Positions 1-9,444 of a DNA stretch of 64,000 nucleotides are shown here, in pieces. The notes below the pieces were generated by a model. The model did not search any database. It saw only the letters and a list, made by a program, of their open reading frames with translations, and had not been told where the DNA came from. This stretch comes from Loripinus fragilis. Its lineage: Eukaryota > Mollusca > Bivalvia > Lucinida > Lucinidae. Every line of letters starts with the position of its first letter. Position 1 is the stretch's first letter. Location: contig OZ026517.1 in NCBI GenBank assembly GCA_964019695.1, positions 77,231,252-77,295,251 of the forward strand, read 5' to 3'. Made by a program: the position numbers and the translations under genes.

Positions 1-1468
1 CTAATTTTGCACTTATTCTAACCAAGGCCTTGCCACAAAGGGTGTTTTCTCTATTTTTGCCATAATTCTAACCAAATCCCTGCCAAAAAGGGCGTTTTCC
101 TCTATTTTTGAACTTATTTTAACCAAAGCCCTACCTTAAAGAGTGCTTTACTCTTTTTTTGCCCTTAATTCAACCAACGCCCTGCCACAAAGGGTGTTTT
201 TCTAAGAGTGTTTGTTCTCAATATTTGCCAAAAGCTTTGACAAAAAGGGCGTTTTTCTCTAACCCTAACCAAAGCTTTGCCACAAAGGTTAGTTTTCTCT
301 ATTTTTGCCCTTATGCTAACCAAAGCCATACCAAAAAGCGTGTTTTTCTCTATTTTTGCTCAAACTCTAACCAAAGCCCTTCCAAAAAGGGTGTTTTCTC
401 TATTTTTGCCCTTATTCTAACCAAAGCCATACAAAAAAGCGTGTTTTTCTCTATTTTTGCTCAAACTCTAACCAAAGCCCTTCCAAAAAGGGTGTTTTCT
501 CTATTTTTGCCCTAATTCTAAGCAAAGCCCTACCAAAAAGGGTGCTTTCTCTATTATTGCCCTTATTCTAATCATAGCCCTACCAAAAAGGTTGTTTTCT
601 CTATCTGTTGCCCTTAGCCAAAGATCTACCAAAATAGTGTTTTTCTCTATTTTTGCTCTAACTAACCTAAGCCCTGCCAAAAAGGGTGTTTTTCTCTATG
701 TTTGCCCTTATCTTAACTAAAGCCCTTCTAAAAGGGGTGTTTTGCTCTATTATTGCCCTTATTTTAATCAAAGATTTACCAAAAAAGGTGTTTTGCTCTG
801 TTAATGCCTTTAGTCTAATCAAAGCCCTACCAAAAAATGTTGTTTTTTTCTATTTTGGCTCCTATTCTTACCAAAACCCTACCAAAAAGGGTGTGTTCTC
901 TATTTTTGCCCTTAATCTAACCAAAGCCCTACCAAAAAGGGTGTTTTTCTCTATGTTTGCGCTTATTCTATCCAAAGCTCTACCAAAAAGGGCGTTTTTC
1001 TCTATTTTCGCCCTAATTCTAATCAAAGCCCTACCAAAAAGGGTGTTTATTCTATATTTTTGCGCTAATACTAGCCAAAGCCCTACTACTAAGAGTGCTT
1101 TAATCTATATTTGCCTTTATTCTAATCAAAGCCCTGCCAAAAAGGTTGTTTTTCTATACTTTTGCCCTTATTAATACCAAGGCCTTGCCAGGAAAGGTGT
1201 TTTTTCTCTTTTTTTGCCCTTATTCTAAACAAAGCTCTACCCAGAACGGTGTTTTTGTCTATTTTTGCCCCTATTCTAATCAAAGCCCTACTTAAAGGGT
1301 GTTTTTGTCTATTGTTGCCCTGATTCTAAAAAGCCCTACCAAGAAGGGATTTTTCGCTATTTTGCCCTTATTCTAGGTGTTTTTTCTCTTTCTCTATTTC
1401 TGCCCTTATTCTAACTAAAGCCCTACCGAAAAGGGTGTTTTTCTCTATTTTTGCTCCAACCCTAACCA
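1..1468. repeat. 51-bp satellite array, left segment
   Basis: Tandem copies of a pyrimidine-rich monomer of about 50-51 bp. Recognisable blocks are CTATTTTTGCCCTTATTCTA, then ACCAAAGCCCTACCAAAAA, then GGGTGTTTTTCT. Monomers differ by scattered substitutions and 1-2 base indels. The array runs off the left edge of the window. Peptide-like open frames inside it have a 17-residue period and are not genes. Confidence 0.95.
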
Positions 1469-1632
1469 AAAATAGTAAGCGAGTATGATCAGGAAATGCC
1501 ACAATCACAAACCGCAGACAACCCTGTGGCACCGCGAGGAAGAGCCGCTCAACCATCACGAGACACCAGGTAGACAGGTTAAGCAAAGCAACCAGCTCTC
1601 TCTTTCTTCCCCATCAAGATGATTGTAATACT
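1469..1632 (-). mobile_element. Naiad-type PLE family B, 3'-end fragment
   Basis: This stretch matches the 3' terminal part of the family B Penelope-like elements seen at 7926-8100 and 18689-18850. In minus orientation the element ends at the AATAGTAAG junction with the 51-bp satellite at about 1469. The other side, near 1632, is truncated and passes into unrelated DNA. Only 3' untranslated sequence is present, as expected of a severely 5'-truncated insertion. Confidence 0.85.
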
Positions 1633-1863
1633 AAACTGAACGAAACTTTTAAACCGTCAGTTAACACAACACATTTTTTCAGTATAGCTCATTTATTATT
1701 AAACTGTTTGAAATGATATTTAACAAAGTATATTTGGGCACATGTATCCGTCGATTGAACATAACAAAGTTTGATTCAATAAGGATGTTCATTTATGCGT
1801 AACGATAGAGTACTAATACCTGTTTTGCACGTGGCACACGATGCTAAATGTTTTTATGCCTTA
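1633..1863. other. unassigned spacer
   Basis: About 230 bp of AT-rich sequence between a minus-strand family B 3' fragment and a plus-strand family A fragment. I see no gene, repeat or terminal motif in it. Confidence 0.6.
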
Positions 1864-2347
1864 AGATGGTGATGTTCCTCGTTCTACATCCTATGGAGTC
1901 TATATCTCTCAACTCATTCGTTTTGCTAGAGCATCTAGCTACGTTACTGACTTCAACACTCGCAATAAATTGTTAACTCAGAAACTTCTTAAACAGGGCT
2001 ATCGGTATCGTAAACTTCGCAAAACATTTTCAAAATTTTATAGACGATACTTTGATTTGATTTCTAAATTCCAAGTTGGACTTAAATCTCTCTTGCGCCA
2101 AGGACTTTCGGAACCTGATTTCTATGGTGACTTGGTGTATAAGTTGAAGAAGATTGTTGGCTCTAATAATTTTTCAGCGCAGTTCATTAAAATAATTTCC
2201 CATTATAAAAAGATTGGCTATAACATTAATGTATTGCAACAGACTGCATGCTTGGTAGTCAACCCAATCACAGTTGGCAACTTTGCTTTCCTCTTTAATT
2301 GCACGCCGGTGGGTCGGACTTCAGACTCTATGATGGTTCCGACTTAA
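1864..2347 (+). pseudogene. PLE reverse transcriptase, C-terminal fragment (family A)
   Basis: The frame is open from the DGDVPRS segment at 1865 to the TAA at 2345-2347, about 160 codons. It is the C-terminal thumb and tail region of a Penelope-like reverse transcriptase: GVYISQLIRFAR, GYRYRKLRKTFSKF, LSEPDFYGDLVYKLKKIVG, YNINVLQQTACLVVNP, then ...SDSMMVPT and stop. The catalytic YxDD region and everything upstream are missing, and there is no credible start codon, so it is a truncated remnant. It is nearly identical to the A2 copy at 20538-21084. The end of the frame overlaps a SECIS-like hairpin. Confidence 0.85.
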
Positions 2348-2392
2348 AGACTTATCTATTGATGAGATGGTAGGGGCCTGATGCTTTGGCTG
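2322..2392 (+). promoter_or_regulatory. SECIS-like hairpin, copy A1
   Basis: The hairpin spans the end of the reverse-transcriptase frame. ATGA (2330-2333) is followed by 12 nt, then AAA, and the other side ends in TGAT after GGGGCC. The helix after one bulged T pairs 9 of 10 positions, including wobbles. This is the layout of a eukaryotic selenocysteine insertion element: a GA-type quartet, then 11-12 nt to the unpaired apical AA. The same layout with partly different bases occurs in family B. No structure program was run. Confidence 0.55.
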
Positions 2393-2571
2393 TTTGTCGG
2401 GCCCACCGGGGTTAACCTGTTGGATTTCTTTTGCTCCGGTATTCAGTTTAATTTACTGTTGAGTCCTTATCCTTGCTTTATCTCCTTGTTATATCTTGAT
2501 TTATATGTTTTAGGAGATGATGCATTGATAAGTTAGGGGTCTTTCATGCAAACCAAATATCTATGTGTCTT

Positions 2572-2676
2572 GATCCACATCTGAATTAAGGGTGAGGTTG
2601 GCGCCGTTAAACTGGTTTAAGCCCTCCAGTAAAATATTTTACTGACCGTTCCAAGGCGGTTCTTCTTTTGTGGATC
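2572..2676 (+). repeat. 105-nt structured 3'UTR block of PLE family A (copy 1 in A1)
   Basis: The block is closed by GATCCACA and TGTGGATC, which pair perfectly. Inside are a perfect palindrome (GTAAAATATTTTAC), an ACCG...CGGT hairpin and a GAGG...CCTC pairing, so the RNA could fold as a multi-branch junction. The same block occurs at 2854-2958 and 21309-21413. I do not recognise it as a named RNA. Confidence 0.7.
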
Positions 2677-2792
2677 TTTTGTGTTTTTGTTCTGTCTTGT
2701 GTTTGCTATGTCTTTGTAAACCTGTCTTAAGCGGCCACACAGGAAGACCAAATATTAGTTTTCCAGACAGATTATCGCTTAGTGAAGGTTTT

Positions 2793-2834
2793 AAGTATTG
2801 CAGAATGCTTTAAGGTTGGCATTCTGCAATACTT
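2793..2834 (+). other. perfect 16-bp hairpin between the duplicated 3'UTR blocks
   Basis: AAGTATTGCAGAATGC at 2793-2808 is followed by a 10-nt loop and its exact reverse complement at 2819-2834. It lies in the A1-specific stretch between the two structured blocks and is absent from copy A2. Confidence 0.8.
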
Positions 2835-2853
2835 TTGACTTTCTATGTGTCTT

Positions 2854-2958
2854 GATCCACATCTGAATTAAGGGTGAGGTTGGCGCCGTTAAACCGGTTT
2901 CAGCCCTCCAGTATTATATTTTACTGACCGTTCCAAGGCGGTACTTCTTTTGTGGATC
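2854..2958 (+). repeat. 105-nt structured 3'UTR block of PLE family A (copy 2 in A1)
   Basis: Second copy of the block at 2572-2676, with a few substitutions (for example CCGG in place of CTGG in the central palindrome). This copy resembles the A2 block more closely, so copy 2 may be in the native position. Confidence 0.7.
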
Positions 2959-3158
2959 TTTTATGTTTTTGTTTTTTCTTGTGTTTGCTATGTTTTGTGC
3001 GCGTCTGTTTATATGTGCTTCGTGGTCACCTGCTGGGAAAGGGCTGACCTCTTGGCTCTCGTTTGTGGTGTCTTCTGTGAGTTTGTCACTTTCCCATTGG
3101 TATCCTGGGTCAGGTGTGGTACTTGATTGTATCGATTCCTGATCTTTGCAACCTTACT

Positions 3159-4147
3159 TACTTTTTATATACTCGTATTTTTATCGACAACTATCGGACA
3201 ACATTATTTTATCACAAAAATAACAACGTTTGGGTTGTATGAGTATAAAGTAGAGGGGTCGGGCTGTGGGTTCAATCGAAATAGGGGCCTCGTTGAGACA
3301 GATTCATAATTTATCATAAGGTTTGGCATGTTTTGATAGAGCCGAAAGTTACACCACAACCTGTCGGTCAGTTTTCATTTCTGCACTCGTATGACGAGAA
3401 AAATTGACAAAAACTGAGTATTAATTATGTCATAAAATGTCCTGTATAGTCCACCATACTTTGGTGCGGTGATTCAAAAATGCTGCATTGGAACGTCGGA
3501 AGTGTCGAGATTGATTTGCAGCACACGCTTAATGGGTGACGGATGTTTCAATAATATTTAAGACAAAAACATTTCATCACTATAAACACATTTCTGTGTT
3601 CTTTTAGGCCACATGGACGTCCGTCCATAGGAGCACTGAATTGCACGAAAATTGCGATTTTATTACTATATAAACTGATAGTGTTCAATAATGTCCATTT
3701 ACAGCACCAAAAAGTTCCAATAATATTGTGGATAAAAACATGTCATCTCCATAAAGCATTCTTGTGTTGTTTTATGTCATATGGGCTTCCATGGGAACAT
3801 TTTGGATTACCTGAAAATTCATACTTGATAAAAGCGAAACCCAAAAATGTTCAATAATGTCCATTTATAACACCATAAAGTTGATGTTTTTCTCTTAAGG
3901 TCCCTGGAATACTTGATTTTAAGCGATGAGTTCAATTTTTAGCGTTTGTGTGAAAATAAAATGCGATGGTGCCTTTATACAGTCTATCAATTGAGCATGT
4001 TAATTTCTATTTATGAAAATGAAATTTTGACAGGTTCACTTTAATTGATTTTTCCATATCGAGTATAAATTTTAGCCATGTATATATCATATATGTTAAG
4101 ATATATGAGAAAATATTGAGTGGCGGTTTAGAAGTTTCGTTCAGTAT
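3159..4147. other. non-satellite spacer with diverged tandem repeats
   Basis: About 1 kb of AT-rich sequence with no convincing gene. Between about 3545 and 3900 a unit of roughly 150-180 bp recurs two to three times in diverged form, marked by AATGTCCATTTA, CACCA(A/T)AAAGTT and CAATAATAT. Short open frames here have no recognisable content. Confidence 0.6.
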
Positions 4148-4503
4148 AGAATGGACATAAAGTAACGTACAACAAAACAAAGAACAATTACAGACTCCCA
4201 CAATGGGAGTAACGATAAACAAAAAGTCAACAAAAACAGAACCACCGCCTTAGAACTGACAGCAGCCTAAGCCACCGGGGGGCTTAAATACATTTTACTG
4301 GTACCAAATCTTCGCCCTAGATTCTGCTGTTGTTGAAGTACAAGAAATGTTCAGCTCGCATGGAGGTCATCTAACTAATGCAATGTATCATCATGGAGAA
4401 ACACTCTAATCAAATTAACACCATGATGAAACAAAGAAAGGGCCCATGACTCACAGATAGTCAAAGCTAAAGAAAACCTCAAGTTGAGCCACGGTGGGTC
4501 CAG

Positions 4504-4571
4504 CTACAGATAAGCATCAGGCACCAACCCACCGATTAAAGCTTTAAGTCAGAGCCGTCATAGAGTCTGAG
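4504..4571 (-). promoter_or_regulatory. SECIS-like hairpin, copy B1
   Basis: On the minus strand, CTCAGA and CTGTAG can form a lower helix. ATGA (4558-4561) is followed by 12 nt, then AAA, and the opposite strand ends GGTGCC before TGAT. The upper helix pairs 11 of 12 positions, wobbles included, with one T-T mismatch. The hairpin overlaps the last codons and the TAA stop of the reverse-transcriptase frame. This is the expected layout for a SECIS, needed to decode TGA as selenocysteine. Confidence 0.6.
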
Positions 4572-7500
4572 GCTTGACCCACCGTCGTGCAATTAAAGAG
4601 GAAACCATAGCCACAAACCGTGATTGGGGTTTTTAAAACTAGGCATGCCGACTGTCGCATGATATCCAAGTTATATCCAATCCTTATATAACGTTTTACT
4701 ATCTTTTTGAATTGATCACTAAAATTAGGTTTTCCAACAATTCGTTTAATCACCAGAAAAAATAGGTTCTGATATGCCATGTTGCAGAAGAGTTTTTAAC
4801 CCAATGTTGTATTTAACAATTAACTCTGAGTGTCTGTGGTAGAATTTAGAAAATGCTTTTCGAATTTTATGATATCTATAACGTTGTTTTAATAACTTAG
4901 CAGTTAAAAATAAGTTTTTGTTGTTGAAGTCATCAACATTAGAACACACTCTAGCAAAACGAATAAGCCGAGAAATATATACACCATAGGAAGGAGAGCG
5001 AGGAACATCTCCATCAAGAAAGGAGAACTATTTCAAAATTAAAATCATCCCGTTTATCATAAATTTTTAGAAGAAACTATGCCATTTGTTATTGACAAGT
5101 TCAAGTCCAAAAACGGAGCTTCAGTATCAGAAGAATTCGCCTTATCTAACTGAAGTGCTGTAGGATATATCTGACCTACCATTTGTTCAAAAAAGGATTT
5201 TTAATATTAAGTAAGTCATCTAAATATCTGGAGGTTGAGTTAAAAGCTTCAATAATATCAGTTTGATTATTGTGACAACATAAAGTCTCTCTCATAACAA
5301 AACAAAAACAAATCAGTAACAAGAGGAGCACAATTAGTACCCATTGGAATACCTACAATTTGTCTCTATAATTTAGAGCCAAATCTTAAAAATATATTGT
5401 CCAAAAGATAATGGAGCGCATCACAAATTTTCTGACATGACCACAATTTATATCGTTTAGGTTGCTCAGAAGTAAAAAAAAAGCATTTTTATCATTACAA
5501 GCCAAATAAAGTGAGCCCTCTCTGTTAAATGCTTGTTCAATTAATTCTGTTCATTTTTCTTTGATTAGATTATGAGGCAATGTAGTATAGAGAGTAGAGA
5601 AATCATATGTAGACAAACCAGATGCTAGAAAACCTCTAGACTTCTATTTATTAAGAATTTCACCTGAATTTTTACTAGACCAAAATAATTTTTTTACATT
5701 TTTTTCATAAACAGTTGTGCAATATTTAATGACGTGGTTTCTAATCGCAGTGAGGCAAGAAGTCAAAAGAATAGACAACTCAGTAGTTGTACATGAACTA
5801 GAATTAGCAATAAAACGACGCGTTTTATAGGGCCGTTTATGAAGTTTAGGTAACCAGTATTACGTAGGAAGCTTGCTATGGTCCTCATCAACAAACAACC
5901 CAACCTTAGCTGCCATATGGCATCGATGCCTATCAACGATATACGTCTCATCAAGCCTGTTATGCTCATATGTTTTTGCAGTGCTAAGTTCTTGCTTTAG
6001 GGTGTTTATATAGTATCTTTTTCAAACGAACGACCACACCATTGTTAGCAGCCTTATATGCGGGGGCTAAAACAAACATCCAATGGAATTCTTGGATCCC
6101 TTTCTTCAAGTGTCTAAAAGTGAATTTAGGTTTAGGTGGTAGAAGATCTAAATTGTTGCAATAAAATGAAATTCTACCATCAATAATTTTAAAAATATTT
6201 AGTTTCAAACTATTTAAGGCATTAGACTCAACATGCTCTCGTTTACACCAGCGATTACAAAATTCATGTAAGACTCCTGCAATTTCCTCACGTCATGATT
6301 TGAAGTCTATTGGCACAGGAAACCTATATTTAGAACCCTTACATATAATAGACCGAATTCTTGAATCAGTTATGATTTTTAAATCCCCCGTGACTATATG
6401 ACCAGCGGGTTGATAGCAATACTTAGAGTCTTTACAATCTCAAGAGTCAGGAATAGAATTTTCGATATTAAGTTCTGTTACTAATAACAGTCCTACGAAT
6501 ATGTTTATTATACTTATAACAAATGATAAGGGATTCCTTATTTTCAAAATCAGTAGGAATAGAAGAGATAACAGATCTATCTTTAAATATACTGGGTAAG
6601 TTAATGAATTCAATCCCCTTGTTGACAAATCGAATTTTGATAAAATGCCTAATATGATTGATTTCAGAGTCTATGTATGGCCGAAGAGCATGTTGAGTGT
6701 AACACCGGGTGAGAATTTCTGCATCATAAAGTCGATGAGCACTATTATAGAATTTATTAGCCTGAATATCCATATTACGAAGTGAAGATATAGAAAGAGT
6801 TACTAAACGTGAAAGGGCCATGTGTTGGCCAGAATGTTTTAAGATGATACTTAATTCTGAAAGAGTTAAAACAAGTTTATTTTTACGTTTTAAATTTCCA
6901 TTTTTGCGTTTACCATGAGATCGTTTATTGCGTTTTTGTATATCCAAAAGAGAAAAAAAACATCAAAATCAGGTAATCATGGTAAATATTATCATTAAAA
7001 CCAAGTGGATGTGGTGTTTGTAATAATTTTATCCACTTTAATTCTAATTCATGCCTAAGAATATTTCTATATCTTTTAGTGGAATTATCACCATATGTAA
7101 TCTTTTTGACAGGCTGAATAGAAATACTGCTAGTAGAGTGATTAGTTTGTTTGAAATGCCTGTAAAGAAAATTATCAATTTTTGCGAGGCTTTTTTGTTC
7201 GACGATAGTGCTCAGGAAATCTAGTTTTTAGAAACCTACAAGTTTGGCCAACATATTGCATGCCACAATCTTTCTCTTCTCCAGATAAAACATAAATTAC
7301 ATCAGTTGATTTTCAATCAAGATCAGAATTAGTAATTACAGAAAATTGCCTACCATTAACGTTAGATTTAATAGTTGATATACAGCATAAATGTTTGCAA
7401 CATCTACACCTCTTGGCATTGCACTTAGAAATAGAGGGATACACTACACTTCTTCTATACTTGCACTTCCTAAGTACAGGTGACTTAAGAGGAGAAAGAC

Positions 7501-7705
7501 GAACTTTTAAGTAGTTTCTAAAAAGGGCAGAGTCAGAAACTCCATGTAAATTAGTTAAAGTGGCCGAATGAAGTTTCAGAGGTGAAACGTAAACAGATGG
7601 TAACATAGAATTATATCTATTGGTGGACTGGGGAATCTGTATAGAAGAGGCAGAATGTAACCGAAGAGGAGAAAGTAAAATTTTTACTGTTTTTAGGCTA
7701 TTCAT
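4544..7705 (-). pseudogene. Naiad PLE polyprotein: GIY-YIG endonuclease + reverse transcriptase, with in-frame TGA codons
   Basis: The N-terminus starts MNSLKTVK (7705). A Cys-rich stretch (CNAKRCRCCKHLCC) precedes the endonuclease, whose core is CGMQYVGQT...FPEHYRR, followed by W-I-K-L-L and PLGFND segments. The linker is Lys/Arg-rich. Then come a TGA-D-C motif, VTGDLKIITDSRIRS, and the reverse transcriptase with LPKLHK, MGTNCAPL and the catalytic YLDDLL. The frame ends SDSMTALT and TAA (4544-4546). In-frame TGA occurs at 7313-7315, 6440-6442, 6293-6295 and 6022-6024, all at expected cysteine positions, and at 5551-5553 at an expected leucine. Frameshifts lie near 7175, 6945, 6470 and 6030 (a 4-bp duplication), and there is a TAA near 5861. 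It would copy and insert element RNA in the nucleus. Family assignment is firm; selenocysteine use is inferred. Confidence 0.85.
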
Positions 7706-7867
7706 TATTGAGTTTTCAGTTTATACCATACATTGAAAAACAGCATTCATATCGGCTATTTATAGCAATATACAGCTGCTGCATTTGAAAAATAGCTAAA
7801 ACTCCCAACATATAACTAAGTCTAATACAAGTACAAAGAAACATAGAGAAAGCAATAGTTATTAACG

Positions 7868-7925
7868 AGAAAGCCCTACCACAAAGTGTGTTTTTTTTCT
7901 CTATTTTTGCCCTTATTTTAACCTA
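7868..7925. repeat. single 51-bp satellite monomer between two PLE copies
   Basis: About 58 bp of satellite separates the 5' end of B1 from the 3' end of B2. It begins AAAGCCCTACC and ends TTTTAACCTA, so both insertions used the same place in the monomer: between TTCTAACC and AAAGCCC. Confidence 0.85.
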
Positions 7926-8442
7926 AAAATAGTAAATGAGTATGATCAGGAAATACCACAATCATAAACTGCAGACAACCCCGTGACACCGCGAGGAAGA
8001 GCCGCTCAACCATCACGAGACACCAGGAAGACAAATTAAGCAAAGGAACCAGCTCTCTCTTCCCCATCAAGATGATTGCAATACTAGAATGGACATAAAG
8101 TAACGTACAACAAAACATAGAACAATTACAGACTCCCACAATTGGAGTAACAATAAACAAAAAGTCAACAACAACAGAACCACCGCCTTAGAACGGACAG
8201 CAGCCTAAGCCACCGGGGGGCTTAAATGCATTTTACTGGTACCAAATCTTCGCCCTAGATTCTGCTGTTGTTAAAGTACAAGAAATGTTCATCTCGCATG
8301 GAGGCGATCTAACTAATGCAATGTATCATCATGGAAAAACACTTATCAAATTACTACACCATGATGAAACAAAGAAAAGGGCTCATGACTCAAAGATAGT
8401 CAGAGCTAAAGAAAACCTCATGTTGAGCCACGGTGGGCCCAG

Positions 8443-8510
8443 CTACAGATAAGCATCAGGCACCAACCCATCGATTAAAGCTTTAAGTCAGAGCCGTCAT
8501 AGAGTCTGAG
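8443..8510 (-). promoter_or_regulatory. SECIS-like hairpin, copy B2
   Basis: Same hairpin as at 4504-4571, with the quartet ATGA/TGAT, AAA 12 nt from the ATGA, and the lower CTCAGA/CTGTAG helix kept. It differs from B1 by one base in the apical loop side (GATGGG in place of GGTGGG). Confidence 0.58.
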
Positions 8511-9444
8511 GCCTGACCCACCGTCGTGCAATTAAAGAGGAAACCATAGCTATAAACCGTGATTGGGTTTAAAACTAGGCATGCAGATTGTCGCATGATA
8601 TCCAACCCTTATATAACGTTTTACTATCTTTTTGAATTGATCACTAAAATTATGTTTTCCAACAATTCGTTTGAATTTATAGACTAAATCACCATAAAAT
8701 ATAGGTTCTGATATGCCTTGTTGCAGAAGAGTTTTAACCCAATGTTGTATTTAACAATTAACTCTGAGTGTCTGTGGCAGAATTTAGAAAATGCTTTTCG
8801 AATTTTATGATATCTATAACCTTGTTTAAATAATTTAGCACTTAAAAATAAGTTTCTGTTGTTGAAGTCATCAACGTTAGAACATACTCTAGCAAAACGA
8901 ATAAGCTGAGAAATATATACACCATAGGAAGGAGAGCGAGGAACATCTCCCTCAAGATATGGGAAATTTACTGTTTCAAAATTAAAATCATCCCGTTTAT
9001 CATAAATTTTAGAAGAAACTATGCCATTTGTTATTGACAAGTTCAAGTCCAAAAACGGAGCTTCAGTATCAGAAGAATTCGCCTTATTTAACTGAAGTTC
9101 AGTGGGATATATTTGACCTACCATTTGTTCAAAATAAGGATTATCAATATTAAGTAAGTCATCTAAATATCTGGAGGTAGAGTTAAAAGCTTCAATAACA
9201 TCAGATTGATTATTGTCTAACAGAGACAACATAAAGTCTCTCTCATAACAAAACAAAAACAAATCTGCAACAAGAGGAGCACAATTAGTACCCATTGGAA
9301 TACCGACAATTTGTCTATATAATTTTGAGCCAAATCTTATAAATATATTGTCCAAAAGATAATGGAGCGCATCACACATTTTCTGACATGACCACAATTT
9401 ATATCGTTTAGGTTGTTCAGAAGTAAAAAAGGCATTTTTATCAT
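8483..9444 (-). pseudogene. PLE reverse transcriptase fragment (family B, copy B2)
   Basis: The frame is open for about 237 codons from near 9397 down to 8684. It contains WSCQKMCDALHYLLDNIF, VGIPMGTNCAPLVADLF, FCYERDF, the catalytic RYLDDLLNIDN and APFLDLNLSI, followed by the thumb segments GVYISQLIRFAR and GYRYHKIRKAFSKF. A frameshift near 8735 scrambles the next residues, and the remaining C-terminal segment down to the TAA at 8483-8485 is in another frame. The endonuclease and the fingers part of the reverse transcriptase are absent because of 5' truncation. Penelope-type reverse transcriptase is related to telomerase reverse transcriptase. The palm is complete, but this copy cannot encode a working protein. 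Confidence 0.88.

Larger units (their letters stand above)
1864..3158 (+). mobile_element. Naiad-type PLE family A, 5'-truncated copy (A1)
   Basis: This is a 5'-truncated Penelope-like retroelement. It starts abruptly in reverse-transcriptase coding sequence (DGDVPRS...) and ends with a long 3' untranslated region. The same 3' sequence, ending GATCTTTGCAACCTTA, occurs at the end of copy A2 (about 21606), which fixes the right end near 3158. A1 carries an internal duplication that A2 lacks: a 105-nt structured block occurs twice (2572-2676 and 2854-2958), separated by sequence with a perfect hairpin. The element is non-autonomous in its present form. Confidence 0.85.
4148..7867 (-). mobile_element. 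Naiad-type PLE family B, near full-length copy (B1)
   Basis: Read on the minus strand, this 3.7-kb retroelement has a 5' leader (7867-7706), an N-terminal coding part with a cysteine-rich segment, a GIY-YIG endonuclease, a basic linker, a UxC/CxC-type motif, reverse transcriptase, stop, and a 3' untranslated region. GIY-YIG upstream of the reverse transcriptase is the permuted order that defines Naiad and Chlamys PLEs; canonical Penelope elements have it downstream. The 5' end abuts the 51-bp satellite at 7868. The outermost 3' end found in copies B2 and B3 is missing here, since homology stops at about 4148. Several frameshifts and a TAA show it is dead. Confidence 0.9.
7926..9444 (-). mobile_element. 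Naiad-type PLE family B, 5'-truncated copy (B2)
   Basis: The 3' end joins the satellite at about 7926 (minus orientation). The 3' untranslated region runs to about 8482. The coding remnant continues to 9444, where the element is cut within reverse transcriptase and the satellite resumes (CCTACCCTAAGCCC). It lies head-to-tail with B1, one monomer apart. Confidence 0.9.

Noticed and set aside
2572..2676. Hammerhead ribozyme in the PLE 3'UTR
   Set aside because: No CTGATGA...GAAA core found, although canonical PLEs often have one. Kept only as an unnamed structured block.
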